From assembly GCA_033558025.1 (NCBI GenBank), contig JAUCEF010000018.1:2604001-2668000 (forward strand): a stretch of 64,000 bases of DNA. Direction: 5' to 3'. The position numbers and the translations under genes were made by a program. This document shows, in pieces, positions 10,703 to 21,849 of the stretch. Numbering within the stretch: the first letter of the stretch is position 1; every line of letters starts with the position of its first letter. A model generated the notes under the pieces. That model had not been told where the DNA came from and ran no database searches. It saw only the letters and a list, made by a program, of their open reading frames with translations. This DNA is from Phytophthora sp. 'mugwort'. Taxonomy: Eukaryota > Oomycota > Peronosporomycetes > Peronosporales > Peronosporaceae.

Positions 10703-11722
10703 TAACAAACGTCTATTCCTAGAAAGGACGTTCTCCAGAACAGCATGACGGGGTGTACGGTGTACAGTGCCCTCGACTTGGTCGATGGATACTATCAATT
10801 GCTCATGCGAGCAAGCGATATTCCGCTTACGGCGGTCAGCCCTCCGGGCGGTACGCTCTGGGAGTGGTTAATAATGCCCCAAGGGCTGTCGAACGCGCGT
10901 GCGACGTTCAATCGTCTTGTGACGCAACTGTTTAGGCCCCATAGGTCGTATTATCAGACATACTTCGACGATATATTCGTCCACAGTCGTGCGGAGCACG
11001 GAAAGACTGATGTGGAGAACCACATTGAGCACCTGCGAGCGGTGCTCGAGTGCATGCTCTCACGCAAGTTGTATACTAACATTGACAATTGTGTCTTCGG
11101 CGCTGAAGGGATCCCATTTCTGGGATACAGGGCCTTCGAGCGGATCCCGCTAATGTCAAGACCATTGTAAACTGGCCGGTTCCAAAGAACCAGAAAGACT
11201 TACGGAAGTGGCTTGGCCTGGCCAATTACTTGCCCTAGTACAGCAAGAACTAAGCTGACGTGGCAAGGTCACTGTCCAATCTCCTTAAGAAGGATGTGGA
11301 CTGGTGTTGGGACACCGGAAATCAAGCGGGTTTTGAAGTCATTAAGGAGAGTCTCCTTCAGGAGCCGATCCTGGCGCTGCCAGATCCGGATCGTCCTTTC
11401 AGTGTCGTCTGTGACGCATCGGACGTTGCCATCGGCAGTGCTTCGTTGCGAGCAGACGCTGAAGGGCGTGAACGCGTGATCGCGTTTGAATCTCGCCAGC
11501 TTAAGGCTGCTGAGAAGAACTATGACAAAGAGCTACTTGCGATGAAGTATGCGCTCGCGTCAAATTCAGGGTTCACCTGCTCGGCTCAAAGCCGTTTGTG
11601 ATCTACACTGATTATGCGTCGCAGTCGCCTCATCTCTCTCAGATAATGACCCATTGGCTCTCCTTCTTTGCGGAGTACAACTTTGAGGTGAAGCACAAGC
11701 CGGACAGGCAGAACGTGCTGCG
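10703..11722 (+). pseudogene. Inverted RT-RNase H block of the gypsy element
   Basis: The plus strand reads the second half of reverse transcriptase and RNase H, opposite to gag, protease and integrase. Seen in order are QTSIPRKDVLQ (10712), the RT palm with ALDLVDGYYQLL and the catalytic YFDDIFVHSR (about 10965), thumb residues to 11170, then RNase H (SVVCDASDVAIGS, KELLAMKYAL, WLSFFAEYNFEVKHKPDRQN) ending near 11722. The missing first part of RT is on the minus strand just beyond 11722. The expected sequence after RNase H (about 40 residues) is absent, so the rearrangement also lost about 120 bases. Stops occur at about 11171 and 11602. Confidence 0.85.
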
Positions 11723-12502
11723 TACGCGCGTGACGAGTCCTGCGAAGCTCTGCTACATGAATGGTTGCCGCGTTGAGCATACTAAAAGCATGCACGATTC
11801 GCCACTTGCCATTCGGCTTTATGACACAGGACTAGGCATTGAGTGCGGAGACTTGCTCTCGCGCACCATACCCGCCTCGTTCTTAGCACGGAAGAATGCG
11901 TCAATGACGTCACACTGTTCTCGTGGCAAAGGCCACTGCCTTGTTACGCAATAGTTGGTTCCAGCATCAGGTCAAATCTCTTGACGTACACCTCAATCCG
12001 GAGGTATCCTCGTGGGAGGTTCTTCCGAGATCACGTCTTGATATTCCTTCACCAAAGGGTAATACGGATCCGAGGGGTCCTTAAAGATCGAGGATCCTGC
12101 CGGCGCATTCAGCGCCTTCTTGGTGTCCTCAAGGACTGCTATATCGAAAAGCGACGTCGAGTTTAACCCCTCCTCAGGCCGTAGCATGACCAACTCGGCT
12201 AACTCGCCGGTCTTCAGGGCGTCGCCGAACTTGGCAATGGACATCTCGTTCAGCTCCAACAGAGCGTCCGCACTGGGCATAATCTCTAGACTGACGTCAC
12301 CATCGATTTCCCCTGTCACTCCGTTGACGAGTGTATATAGCTGCTCGCTGTCACCAGGAGTCTCTTCGCTCGTCGTGCTAGACGCATCAGACGCCCTGCG
12401 TCTCATGGCTGATGCTCGGCATCGTAGCCTTCCCCTCGCTGAGACTGTTAGCCTCGGAGACATCCTAACAGTCACATCAGCTGCGTCTTCAGGTGCTTGC
12501 AC
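11708..12502 (-). pseudogene. Gypsy protease-RT linker and RT N-terminus
   Basis: The minus frame from 12502 gives an acidic linker ending in the start of the RT domain (YPLVKEYQDVISEEPP, about 12040). After frame changes near 11990 the conserved RT start follows (TRQWPLPRE, then KPNGKWRIVHAFSML-AATI at about 11745). There the frame stops making sense: the next expected residues are found on the plus strand at 10712. This marks one breakpoint of the inversion. About 40 bases at the junction match neither part. Confidence 0.8.
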
Positions 12503-12614
12503 CGCGTGCTTCTCACCCGAGACTGGTATGTCTTGACGACAACCGTCGCAGAGCTGCGATGCTCGCAGTCTCCATCTTGTGGATTACGTGCCACGGCACC
12601 TCCATCAGTGGGCC

Positions 12615-12905
12615 CTCAGCCTTGGTGGCCTGGCTCACGGCCAGAAAAACCACGCATGGCGTGTAGCGACAACTCGTCGTCGGATGAGTGTCACCGTCGT
12701 GTCCAATGTCAACATGACATTGGTCACCCAGCGGATTGCCTGCCGCCCACATGCATCCTGAGGCCCCGCGGCCTTGATGCCTCGGCATACTGCCGGCCAC
12801 GCCACGCATGGCGTGTAACGACACCCCGGCATCGTGACGAGTGTCTTTGTCGTGACATGTCACCTGTGTCGCCCAGCGGCTTATCTGCCGCCCCAGCCAC
12901 AGCCC
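12615..12905. repeat. Two diverged tandem copies of about 150 bp
   Basis: The unit starting near 12621 (GCCTTGGTGGCC...CCACGCATGGCGTGTAGCGACA...CCCAGCGGATTGCCTGCCGCCC) is repeated from about 12771 (GCCTTGATGCCT...CCACGCATGGCGTGTAACGACA...CCCAGCGGCTTATCTGCCGCCC). They lie between protease and RT, where gypsy polyproteins have a variable linker. Confidence 0.7.
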
Positions 12906-13058
12906 ACGAGACTGCTCGGGCTTTTTGTCCTCGACACCTTCAGTGTCTACAAGTTCGGATACTTCGATGTTCAGCACGTTGACCGACTCGGTACAGTGCC
13001 CGCGTCAAAAGCGCTTTTGCTTCTAGCAGAGGTGGGTTCATGACTCACCAAAGCTCCA

Positions 13059-13505
13059 CTAGGGGTAAAGCGCGTTGCGCCCAAGTCTTCGACCTCCAAT
13101 CAATCCATGGCCATGACGTTCTAGTCGTGCCATCCCCAGGATGATGTCGTACCTCGAATCTAGGTCCACGACCATACATCGTTCCACGCTATCGAAGTTG
13201 AGAAACTTCACGCCCAGGTTCACAGGAGTCTTCGGCACAGTGACACGGCTCCCCGTCGCCAGGCGAATAATGATGATGTCACTCCTGAGCTCCCTGAGCG
13301 CCTCAGCGTATTGCTGACTTCCTTCCATCGTGGAGCGTTGAGCGTAGTTACCCGACGCTCCGGAATCGATCAATATGATCCGTGGCTTCTCAAAGCCCTT
13401 CACCGTCGCTTCAACGACGAGCAAGCCCGGCTTGCATACACGTTCCGTGCTAGAGAGTACGGCTCTCTCTCTGGGGCTGGGCCCTGTTGCCCTCCACATC
13501 CACAT
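13059..13505 (-). pseudogene. Gypsy aspartic protease region
   Basis: The active-site signature IILIDSGASGNYA is at about 13350-13390, followed by the flap and a hydrophobic ILGMARL motif near 13140, as in retropepsins of Ty3/gypsy elements. The protease would cut the polyprotein. It sits 3' of gag in the element and is separated from it by a frame change near 13550. The module itself is open for 148 codons, but it is part of a dead element. Confidence 0.8.
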
Positions 13506-13553
13506 CCATGAGGCTCAACAGAACTCAGTTCTTCCCAGCAAGACGCCCCGCGC

Positions 13554-14376
13554 CTACTGAGTGTCGCCGTTTCCCCGCGACGAGCCGATGGCTTGGCTTG
13601 ATGCAGAGCGAAGGCTCGTAGGAGCTTGACGCGACCTGCGTGACGGGCAGGTTGCCCTCAAATGGGTGGTGCTTCGGCATATGAAGCACCGACGAACACC
13701 CATACGCTGCTCGGCAGCATGAAGCTCAGCTTCTTCATCTTCAGCGTAGCTCAGGTCCATCGGAACCGGTCCGTCGGACGGAGCATCGTTAACAACGCCC
13801 CAACCAAGTCGAGACGACTTCAAGTTGAACTCGGCGTTGAACGCCACTCTCACGGCCTCTTCAAAAGAGGAAGGGTGAGTGCGGAAGACTTCCGTCCTGG
13901 CCACGCCAGTGCGGAGGCCATCCATAAAGACTGTCACAATCACTGCCTCTGGCAGAGAATCGGCCGCCATACCGGCGATCAGAGTTCGCAACTCCTGGAC
14001 GAAGTCCGCCAAGTTCTTCTTACCCTGACGGGTACTCAGAAAGCGTGACCTCACGCGGGTACGCCTCATTAGGCGAACCAAACCCTTGCGAAAGCTGAAG
14101 TTTCAGCTCCTCCCAGCTCGGGAAGGCAGCGTCCACCGACATGCCGCACGTGAGTGCCCATTCTCGCGCTAGGCCACCGAGCTTCGAGATAGCTAGCACC
14201 ACGCGCTGTTGCTCAGTACGGAGCATGGCCGATCCCATCGCCATTTCGATATCACGGATCCACAACATGCGGTTCTCCCCCTCCTTTCTTTCGAAAGTCT
14301 TGACGCTCATGATGAGCGGTTTAGGCCGGGAGGCCCCATCCTGCGATGTCGTCGACGTCGGCGCAGACGCCGACAT
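13554..14376 (-). pseudogene. Gypsy gag with zinc knuckle, frameshifted
   Basis: Starting at Met 14376 the frame gives a capsid-type gag domain (Retrotrans_gag: MLWIRDIEMAMGSAML, then LAREWAL, WEELKLQL). A frame change near 14050-14080 shifts to the C-terminal part (FLSTRQGKKNLADFVQELRT) and a CCHC-type knuckle CFICRSTTHLRATC at about 13640-13680. Gag would package the RNA. About 240 bases of leader separate it from the 5' LTR. Confidence 0.85.
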
Positions 14377-14597
14377 CCTCTGCTGGAGGTGCTCCTACAG
14401 AGCATTCTTGTAGCTTGGGAACGCCTCCAGAGCGTTCACCGCGTCCGATCCTTGCGAAGCAAGATGCGTTATGCCCTCAGGGCCGAGCAAAGATATAAGC
14501 TTTTTCAACGCATCTTGCTGGCTCTGGGACAAGGTAGAAACGCTGTCTGCTCCAACCTCACCGAAGAATAGTCTTAAGCCTCAGGTGCGGGATTGAC

Positions 14598-14613
14598 TAC
14601 AAATGTTACCAGG
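14598..14613 (-). other. Primer-binding-site-like sequence
   Basis: Directly after the 5' LTR in element direction the sequence reads CCTGGTAACATTTG. TGGTAACA is a common start of a tRNA primer site in LTR elements. Which tRNA is used cannot be told from this stretch. Confidence 0.45.
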
Positions 14614-15010
14614 TTCAGCGGGGCTGCGTAGCGTAGTGCGTCAGAGAAAGACGTATGACTCCCCGAGTATTAGCTCTGGTTCTCCTAACCCCTAAGGTCT
14701 CCGCAGAGGCTTAGATCCCTCTAGTTATACCACTAGAGACTCAAAGAGTCAGTATTTCTAAACCTAGGGCATACCCACTTTGATGCTAAAACTGAACTGT
14801 TATTTGCTTGCATATCTGCGACAAAGCCGTCTGTGGTGTAAATGTATGACTCTAACTATCTACCATAGTTAACGTAGCCAAATGCAAATCGAGAGGCGCT
14901 GTGGCCACGTACTGACATTCTATTAATCCAAGTGGTACCAAGTACCACCTGCTGCAAGGTGACACGTAGCATGGCTACACTTCGTGTCACCTTCGTTTAA
15001 CCCCGTTACA
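14614..15010 (-). repeat. 5' LTR of the gypsy element
   Basis: Pairs with 8004-8401. It begins TGTAACGGGG at 15010 in element direction and is bordered by GCACT at 15011-15015, the target duplication. Confidence 0.9.
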
Positions 15011-15015
15011 GCACT

Positions 15016-16233
15016 CTGCGGCTAGATCACTGCGAGAAGGTTAGACAATAACCAGAGGTCTTAAAGGAGGCAAAGCGTCAACAAACAGAAGCGCGAAAGC
15101 ACACGAGAGAAGACGCTTCAGCTACCAAACGTATTCGCAAGGCGAAAAAGAGGGAAGCTCGCATTGCGAAACAGTCGATGGCTAAGCGAACGCCGATTAC
15201 GACTACCACAAACGATACATGAGCTAATGGCGCTAGAGGATGGCCTCTCACACAAAAACATAGTGATTGTGAAGGCGTACGACGCAGAAGGCCTATCGTC
15301 ACCGCCAATTTAAGTCGAGCTTTAGGTGGTTCGGATCAGTGTGAATAATGTCAATGTTTTTTATGACCATTTCTCCAGGTGCTTATCTAATGGATTATCG
15401 AAACCAAGAGCATTCTCAAACTGCAGGTGTCTTCTTTTCTATAATGGCCAGAAGCTTGAACTACTGCCCAATTCAATGATTCGGTATTACTAATGCTAAC
15501 GGTTTGTCTGAGTCATACAAAATGACATTGCATAATACATTCTCATGGAAAGAAAATATAAGTATTATTTGTACTACTACGCTAATACAAAGGTGTTCTG
15601 TAGCATGTCAAATATAGAGCAATTCAGTGTGACGGAGTGGCGTCAGCGTTGTGTAGGCACCCAGACCTTTGTTAGTGACCGGTATGACAACAGCTAGCCA
15701 CATGTGCTACACACACTTCACCCATCCACCTGTTCGGTTGCTCGTCATAGCCTACATGCCGACACTTTAAACTCCCAGTAACAGCTCAGATTACCATGTT
15801 CAAGTCCAGCTTTATATATCTTTCAAATGTCATAAGCCCTACGCAGACTACGGAAGGACCACGGAGTCTGTGATGAGGCTAGCCGGCACGTTGACCAAGG
15901 AGGCTACCACAAGGCCATCGTGGCTCCTCGCGCTCAATAGATGCTATACGCCGCGCAATACGGGCGCAGATAACTTCCTATACACAAAGTATGGCATTCG
16001 ATCATAGGGTAGGTAAGATGAGGAACCCGCTATTAAGTGTACCTTTTCTCCATCGCTTAGATATAAATGTGTGATATGTTCCGCATACGAAGTAGCTAGC
16101 AGCACCGTGTGGCGCTTAGGTGAATGGAATATGTGAAAGTTCATGCCGGTGACGTTAAGCCCATCGCGATCGGACAGGTTTATCTAAAGCAGACAACTGG
16201 TCCGCTTCAAGTACTTCTCTGTCCTACCAAATT
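15016..16233. other. Relic sequence; basic coding remnant at its start
   Basis: The first 290 bases (plus strand, about 15070-15300) read as a very basic, alanine-rich segment that looks like the far side of the coding relic cut by the gypsy element at 8003. From 15300 to 16230 I see nothing recognisable. Confidence 0.4.
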
Positions 16234-16611
16234 ATGGAGAGTTTTTTTTTTCGTGTACTACACAAAATATTTACAAGGATCCTATTGGCTAATATTGTTA
16301 GGGTTCGTACAGTAAAACGGTTGGCAGCTACCACTAATACTCTGCGGGCCTTACAACGCAAAAGGAACAACATGGCGAGGATACCTGGCGCCAAGGCCAT
16401 CACGCCGTCAACGCGCGTCGCGGTGGTGATCTTCCTTTCCAAGCTCAGTAAGGAAGGCCGCCTCCGCTACGGCACAGTCGCACGTGCCAAGAAGACGTTT
16501 GGGGTCAGTCGCGCGGCCATCGAGGCCATTTGGGGCCTGCGTGACGACGCGACCGCTCTCGTGCAGCCAGGTCGGTCGTACCCGCCCAGGAAGACCCGGC
16601 TGAGCCCCTAG
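16234..16611 (+). pseudogene. N-terminal helix-turn-helix of a Tc1-type transposase
   Basis: From the inner Met near 16372 the frame reads a DNA-binding region with a helix-turn-helix (RLRYGTVARAKKTFGVSR then AAIEAIWGLR), in the style of N-termini of Tc1/mariner-type transposases in oomycetes. It stops at 16611, and no DDE core follows within 2 kb, so only the DNA-binding part survives. I see no inverted repeats around it. Confidence 0.5.
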
Positions 16612-18480
16612 GAGATGGAGGCTGGAACAACAAAATGGCGAGCCAACCACTACGTTCGCCTGACTGCAACATACTGGATTTGAGAATTTTTAATGCGATT
16701 CAATCCATACAGTATCCGCAGCCTACGAACCAGATCGATGGGCTGATTGCAGCAGTAGAGACTGCATTTAATAGCGTAAATAAAAATATAACTATCAAAC
16801 CATAGAAAATGCTTCCTCACTTTACAAAAACTGCTGGAATGCATAATTTCTAACGAGAGGCAATAATTTTAAGGTCCCTCGGGTTCGTAAGTCCGTCGGA
16901 CCCAGTGGCGTTTGTCCGACGTCTTTAATAACAACAGTCTCAACTGTCGAAACTGGCTACAAAGCCCTGACAGCTCAGATTCTTAACCAATAAATCGTAT
17001 TATCTGCAGTTTTCTTTGCTAAATTATTGTCTTAAACCGAGGTAGCAGCTGATTGGATAATAATCTTGTGATTTTGGCGCATATCGCAATGACAACTGAT
17101 AAAATCCCACCTGAACAAACGGCTAATAGAGACTATTCGGCACGTTTCTGACTGTTGTGCTATTGAGAGATGGGTCAATACGTCGAGGTGATGGCGCCGT
17201 ATAAGATTGGTTGAATACCGCTAAATTTCTTGAGAATTACGAAATTAAACCCTTTTCCTCTTGCAAAGCGCGGATTCCGTCAATATTATTTACTTGCATG
17301 ACGCCGTTATGACTAGCTAAGAAACGGAGCAATGACCGCGTTATGATGAGCTATCCAACGTGGGTGCCTCAGTCTTTTACGTGTTAGTGTACCTATAACT
17401 CGACCAAATTACATGAATTGTCTACAATTTGGTGAGACAGAGAAGTATCTTTCCTTGCCGCTTAGAAAATGTACGGCCCGCTTGAACACTTTCCTGGGGA
17501 GTTCGCAATCCTGCCAGCCGATACCCATTGGACCATGCCGTGTAGTACAGCAGCCCCACCATGCCCAGCCAAACCAGAGGCTTTAATGTAAGCAGAGAAA
17601 ATTAATACAAATGTGGAGTTTTTAGTCGGCTACAAGCCGAGTTCGCACTACCCAAGTGCCACCAGTGCGGACAATCCATCTGACATGATTATTCAGCGTG
17701 TGAACGCATAGAGTTGCTGCACGGTGGACCCAGAGACTGCAACCGTGCTTTGAGTTGGATGTCACAACATGATCAAAAATTATCGGTATCGACAACTCGC
17801 TTTAAAATAAGAGACATCTTGCAACCAGTACGCCAATTCGGCGTTTTCTTCGCCACTAGAACGCCTCACTGGCAATTCATCATCGTGGGTATAAAGGCTT
17901 TCTTAGGTACTTGGTCTTTGTCGCACCGAAGTGCTGTCATTGGTGACTTTCTTGCCGCTCTACCCCGACCAGTCCATCGCAACATACTTCGCGGTAGGTG
18001 CCTCCCATGCAGAAGCTAGCTTTCCTCGGGGGTAGACGGACAGTACGGAAAAAGTAGATCTTGGTGGAAAATGCCAGGTTCATCCTTTACAGTCTATGGG
18101 AGATCGTGTTTCGTCACTAAAAGGTTTCCTGAGAAATGTGCGTGCGTCGTGGTGGCGGGTGGGGCACCGTGAGAGGGTCCTCGAGGGGAGAGCTGTATAC
18201 ATCCACTTCAGATAGTGCGGCGATAAATATTCGCCGAATAGAATTTATATAATACCAGATTATTATGAATGCTAGAACGGAATTTGAAGCGCTCAACCAA
18301 CGAAATTGTTTCACTAATGATACGATAACTCGTTATGGATGAATATCCGACCGAGTATAGTACAACAGTCCTACCCCTGGACAAATTGTTATGCATACAT
18401 TTCCCAAGATAACGTCGTTGCCTCGTTTACTTATTGGTCGGATCATTGGGAGAGATGTTACGGACGAGCGAAGCGAGCAT
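16612..18480. other. Intergenic stretch without recognisable gene
   Basis: AT-rich in large part. Only short frames without domains. No paired terminal repeats found by eye. Confidence 0.5.
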
Positions 18481-18486
18481 GTTTGT

Positions 18487-18523
18487 GGTTTGCTTCAGTG
18501 TGCTCGGCACACTGAAGCAAACC
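18487..18523. repeat. Perfect 17-bp stem hairpin
   Basis: GGTTTGCTTCAGTGTGC is followed by TCG and then its exact reverse complement. A 17-bp perfect stem with a 3-nt loop would be able to form a cruciform or an RNA hairpin. No gene is adjacent. Confidence 0.85.
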
Positions 18524-18880
18524 CAGGACTAGCTTGCCCTGTGGATGGGCGGAGGCTTCGCGGTCGAGCCGTAGCGGGCTTAGGGTTATTCGGTATAATA
18601 TTCACGCAGTTCCAAACAAGACTAATCTATGAAAAGTCTACTTGGTGAATCCACCAATGAGAGCGGATTATTCCTATAGTTTTGCTCAATCATTTACGCT
18701 GGTAAAACATTACAGTGTGTCAACCAATCTGACCATATTTAGTTGGAATATTTTGAAAATATAGTATTATTGAATATACAGCATCATATAATTCCATATT
18801 CTAAATTATCCCGAAGTTTCCGACCTAGGTCAACGGTAGTTACTCATTCACAGTAATAAGCAGTCTGTAGTATTGGAGTC

Positions 18881-19925
18881 ATGCCCATCGCGTCGTTGGC
18901 CACTGCCAACAGCAAGAAGATGAGAGTGACGGCGATAAATTCCTTTACAACCTTTCTCGAGGCTGAGAACATGACACCCAACAAAGCTCACGAACAAATT
19001 GGAGGCGACGAGACCGGTAAGGTACTTAGAATTATGAGAGACAAATACGCATATTCAGTAGCTAATTCGTCAGACGTTCGTTCGACGAATACATGCCTTG
19101 CCTACTTTGGCTAGTTAAGAACTGGCTGTTGGACAAGTATCCATAGCAGAGGGCAATAGTAAAGCCGCAGCTGCAAAAGGTTCTTCCCTCAGTTCCTGTC
19201 CAAGAAGCGAAACGCAGCCAACGCGAGCGATGTAGAAGTGTCGAGCCTCGTCGACCTGCTTGAGGCAGACGACAAACCTGAGCCTCCGCAAGGAGTGCAG
19301 CAGTCCTCAGTCAAGCGAGCTGTGCCTGGTGCACAGGCATACGTGAACCGATTGCTGGTTAGAGTCAAGCAAATAGCACTATTGAGACAGATAAGGCTTA
19401 CAATCCGGACTCACGTCTCATTCCTTCTGCTGTGGTCCAACGACGGCAGTATCGTTGAGAACTGGATCATCGAGCGTGACGGTTGACAGCTGGACCGTGT
19501 CAACAAAGCGTTCGGGTACATGCTGGGTTTACGACCCATGCCGACCAGAGCGTGATCCGTGTCTTAAGCAGGTGGAGTCCAAAAGAAGGTGCTCGTCTCT
19601 CATCTCTACATGCGCGTGACCCCCATGTCGTGACCGTGCCAGAACTCTGAAAGCCGTGCTGTTCGCGAATACCATCGCCTTTGCAGATACAGCACTCAAT
19701 CGGGATGAAGAATGCTTGATAGCGACGCTGATAATGCACTATCCCGACATGCTGCTGCTTGCGGAGGGTAGCGTGCCTGTCGCCAGGTTGCGCGAGGCCA
19801 CGACAGTACGGTCGACCGGGGAAGCAGATGTCCTGGCCTGGAGCGACGCTTTCGGCTTGCCTTCAACCCCCTTTCGGAACAAACTAGCCCTCGTAAATGC
19901 ATCTGCGAGTCATCCGCGGTACTAG
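18881..19925 (+). pseudogene. Crypton-like tyrosine recombinase relic
   Basis: Several frames joined by stops give an order resembling the tyrosine recombinases of oomycete Crypton elements. The N-terminal core-binding region is at 18881-19114 with continuation in another frame (VKNWLLDKYP at about 19110, LQKVLPQFLSKKR at about 19170). Then comes SLVDLLEADD (19240). In the C-terminal region (about 19485-19620) the string VNKAFGYMLG resembles the NKAFAY stretch near the nucleophile tyrosine of this group, followed by VIRVLSRWSPKEG. The R and HxxR blocks between them are missing or unreadable, so the enzyme is dead. Attribution rests on family resemblance and is not certain. Confidence 0.5.
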
Positions 19926-21535
19926 AGATCGTCAAGCGCCAGTCCGAACACATCGAACTACTCATCCTGCAGAACAAACGGCTTGAATATCGACAGTTAG
20001 CAATCGAGGCACACTTGCGCGCACAGTAATATATCCCAGCAACCAACGGCCAACCAGCCACCGCCCAACCAGCAGTCACAAAAAAAAAAAAGACAGCCCA
20101 GCAGGTTCAACAAACCGTACGCCAGAAGAAGTAGGGTCCGCAGTTACTACCGGCAGTCTGGTGTGAGTGGTTTACTGCCGAGCCGCGTGTATATGCCTCG
20201 CGATCTGTTAAAAAGACAACGCTGTACGAGTTTTAGGCACACCGTAGTTACATGATACTGATCTTATCGATGGGATTCGCATTGGATGAAGCGTCCAGTG
20301 CGTTCAAAAGCGAGGCGCTCAACGTTGGGCAGCAGGCGCAAGAGAACACGCTCGATTTCTTGACATCAAATCGATCGTCAGCACTTGCAGCTGGTACCGC
20401 ATTGAAGGCTGTGCGCAAGGCCCACAAGGCCTGAAAGCTAGATGTCCACATCGTTCAATTCCACGAGTGCGCCGGCAACGGAGCCATAGTTGAACCAACG
20501 CTTGCTTCAGCCCTTCCTGTCTTCATTCGCCTGCATCCAATGCAATAAGCTTCATACAATAATGCAAAACATGCAATAACCCTCACACAAAAACGCAAAA
20601 ATAAAAGCATAGTTAAATGAAGATGATGGCCGGTTTCGAACGGGCCTACAGCTAAAGCTGCTCCTCCACCGAGAGGCACCGTCATGGGAGATTAGCACAG
20701 AAACACCGCACCATACACAAGCGAGAGAGACAACAAACACACAAGGCGAGGGAAGGTGGCGCTAACGGGCCCTTGTCCAGCGGACATGCCCCCGAGCTTG
20801 GCTTGGCCAGACACCCGGGCTTGCCACGATCTTCGGCTTGGAGTGCGGTCTGCGGGCATCAGATGTTGGCGCTTCGTCGTGCTATCTGCTTCTCCAATCG
20901 CTGAATGGCACGTCGCGGCCGCCGGAGTTTGTGTGGTGTGTCGCTAAACGGAAAACAGTAGTTACAAAACTGATTTGTTATATTTCCGGTACTATTGGAA
21001 TTGGTCAGCCAGAGTGGGAATTTGGACGGTATGGTATGGCATTAGTCCGACTGATCCTAATACAAAATTCAAGGCTACTATGACTACAATTGGTATTAAG
21101 AAAGGAAAAATATCATCGAGTATTGCAATAAATAACAAAATCAGTTAACTGGCCACAAGATACTCGAAGGTCTTTCTTATATAATACTGTATAAATTGCT
21201 GAAGATTCAAAAGTGAGCGGAGATTGAGATTATTCTTAATATAACGGCTGTAGCTGGATTTTTTGCAGACCTGCGTATTTCATTGGATACCAACCATTGC
21301 ACTGACCAACAGACGAAAAAAACAGACGCTGCATTTCCATCGCGCTCCCCAAAGTCGCCATGCGACCTGTAGCTCAGTGTGCGATTAACCACCCCTTGCA
21401 TTAGCTTGTTGGGGTGAATTTAGGGGAATGGCGCTGCAAAATGTCGCTCTAAGAGAGTTGTCACCTACCTGCGATGGACCATATCTGGCCTAGGGGAGTA
21501 ATGCTCCGTCCACAGTCACATCCAGTATAGCTTAA
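19926..21535. other. Intergenic relic region
   Basis: An A-run is at 20080-20091. A 60-codon frame at 20252-20434 (alanine-rich, no domain) and short frames around 20455-20740 carry nothing recognisable. AT-rich from 20970 to 21250. Confidence 0.4.
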
Positions 21536-21590
21536 CGGAAAAATCTCTCAAAAGAGAAGATGGTGGTTCGATTCGTCCTACTGTCAACTC
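21530..21590 (+). other. Degenerate tRNA-like stretch
   Basis: A box-A-like TAGCTTAACGG (about 21531-21541) and a box-B-like GGTTCGATTCG (about 21566-21576) are at tRNA spacing. Acceptor ends pair in about five of seven positions by eye, other stems poorly. Possibly a decayed tRNA or SINE head. Confidence 0.35.
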
Positions 21591-21849
21591 TCGCGATCTC
21601 AAAACATTTGTTTTGTTTACCGCTATGTCTTCTCTATGAACGGATATCTGACGAAGAGAAGATGACTCTCGCAACGAAGAAGCTGGCTGTTACAACGCTA
21701 GTACGGCGAGAAATGCAGGGGTCGAGATGCTTGCGATTGCTGCCGGGCGCTTGAGCGAATTTCGAGGTTGATCCGGATGTCCCGGAGACGGCGGTACGTA
21801 GCTTGGTTGCGAGCACGCCTTTCATTACTTGTCCACCGCGTCCTATGTA

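Larger units (their letters stand above)
8004..15010 (-). mobile_element. Ty3/gypsy LTR retrotransposon with internal inversion
   Basis: Two direct repeats of about 397 bp (8004-8401 and 14614-15010) bound the element, and the 5-bp duplication GCACT is present on both sides (7999-8003 and 15011-15015). LTR ends are TG...CA in the minus direction (TGTAAC...TGCA). Gag, protease and the first part of RT are on the minus strand, the rest of RT plus RNase H is on the plus strand, and integrase is again minus. About one base in ten differs between the LTRs by eye, so the insertion is old. Frameshifts and stops are found in every module. Roughly 1.4 kb between integrase and the 3' LTR carries no clear gene but does contain a tRNA-like stretch. 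Confidence 0.92.

Noticed and set aside
20630..20700. GGCCGGTTTCGAACGGGCC, box-B-like on the minus strand
   Set aside because: Stem pairing elsewhere fails and box A is unconvincing.
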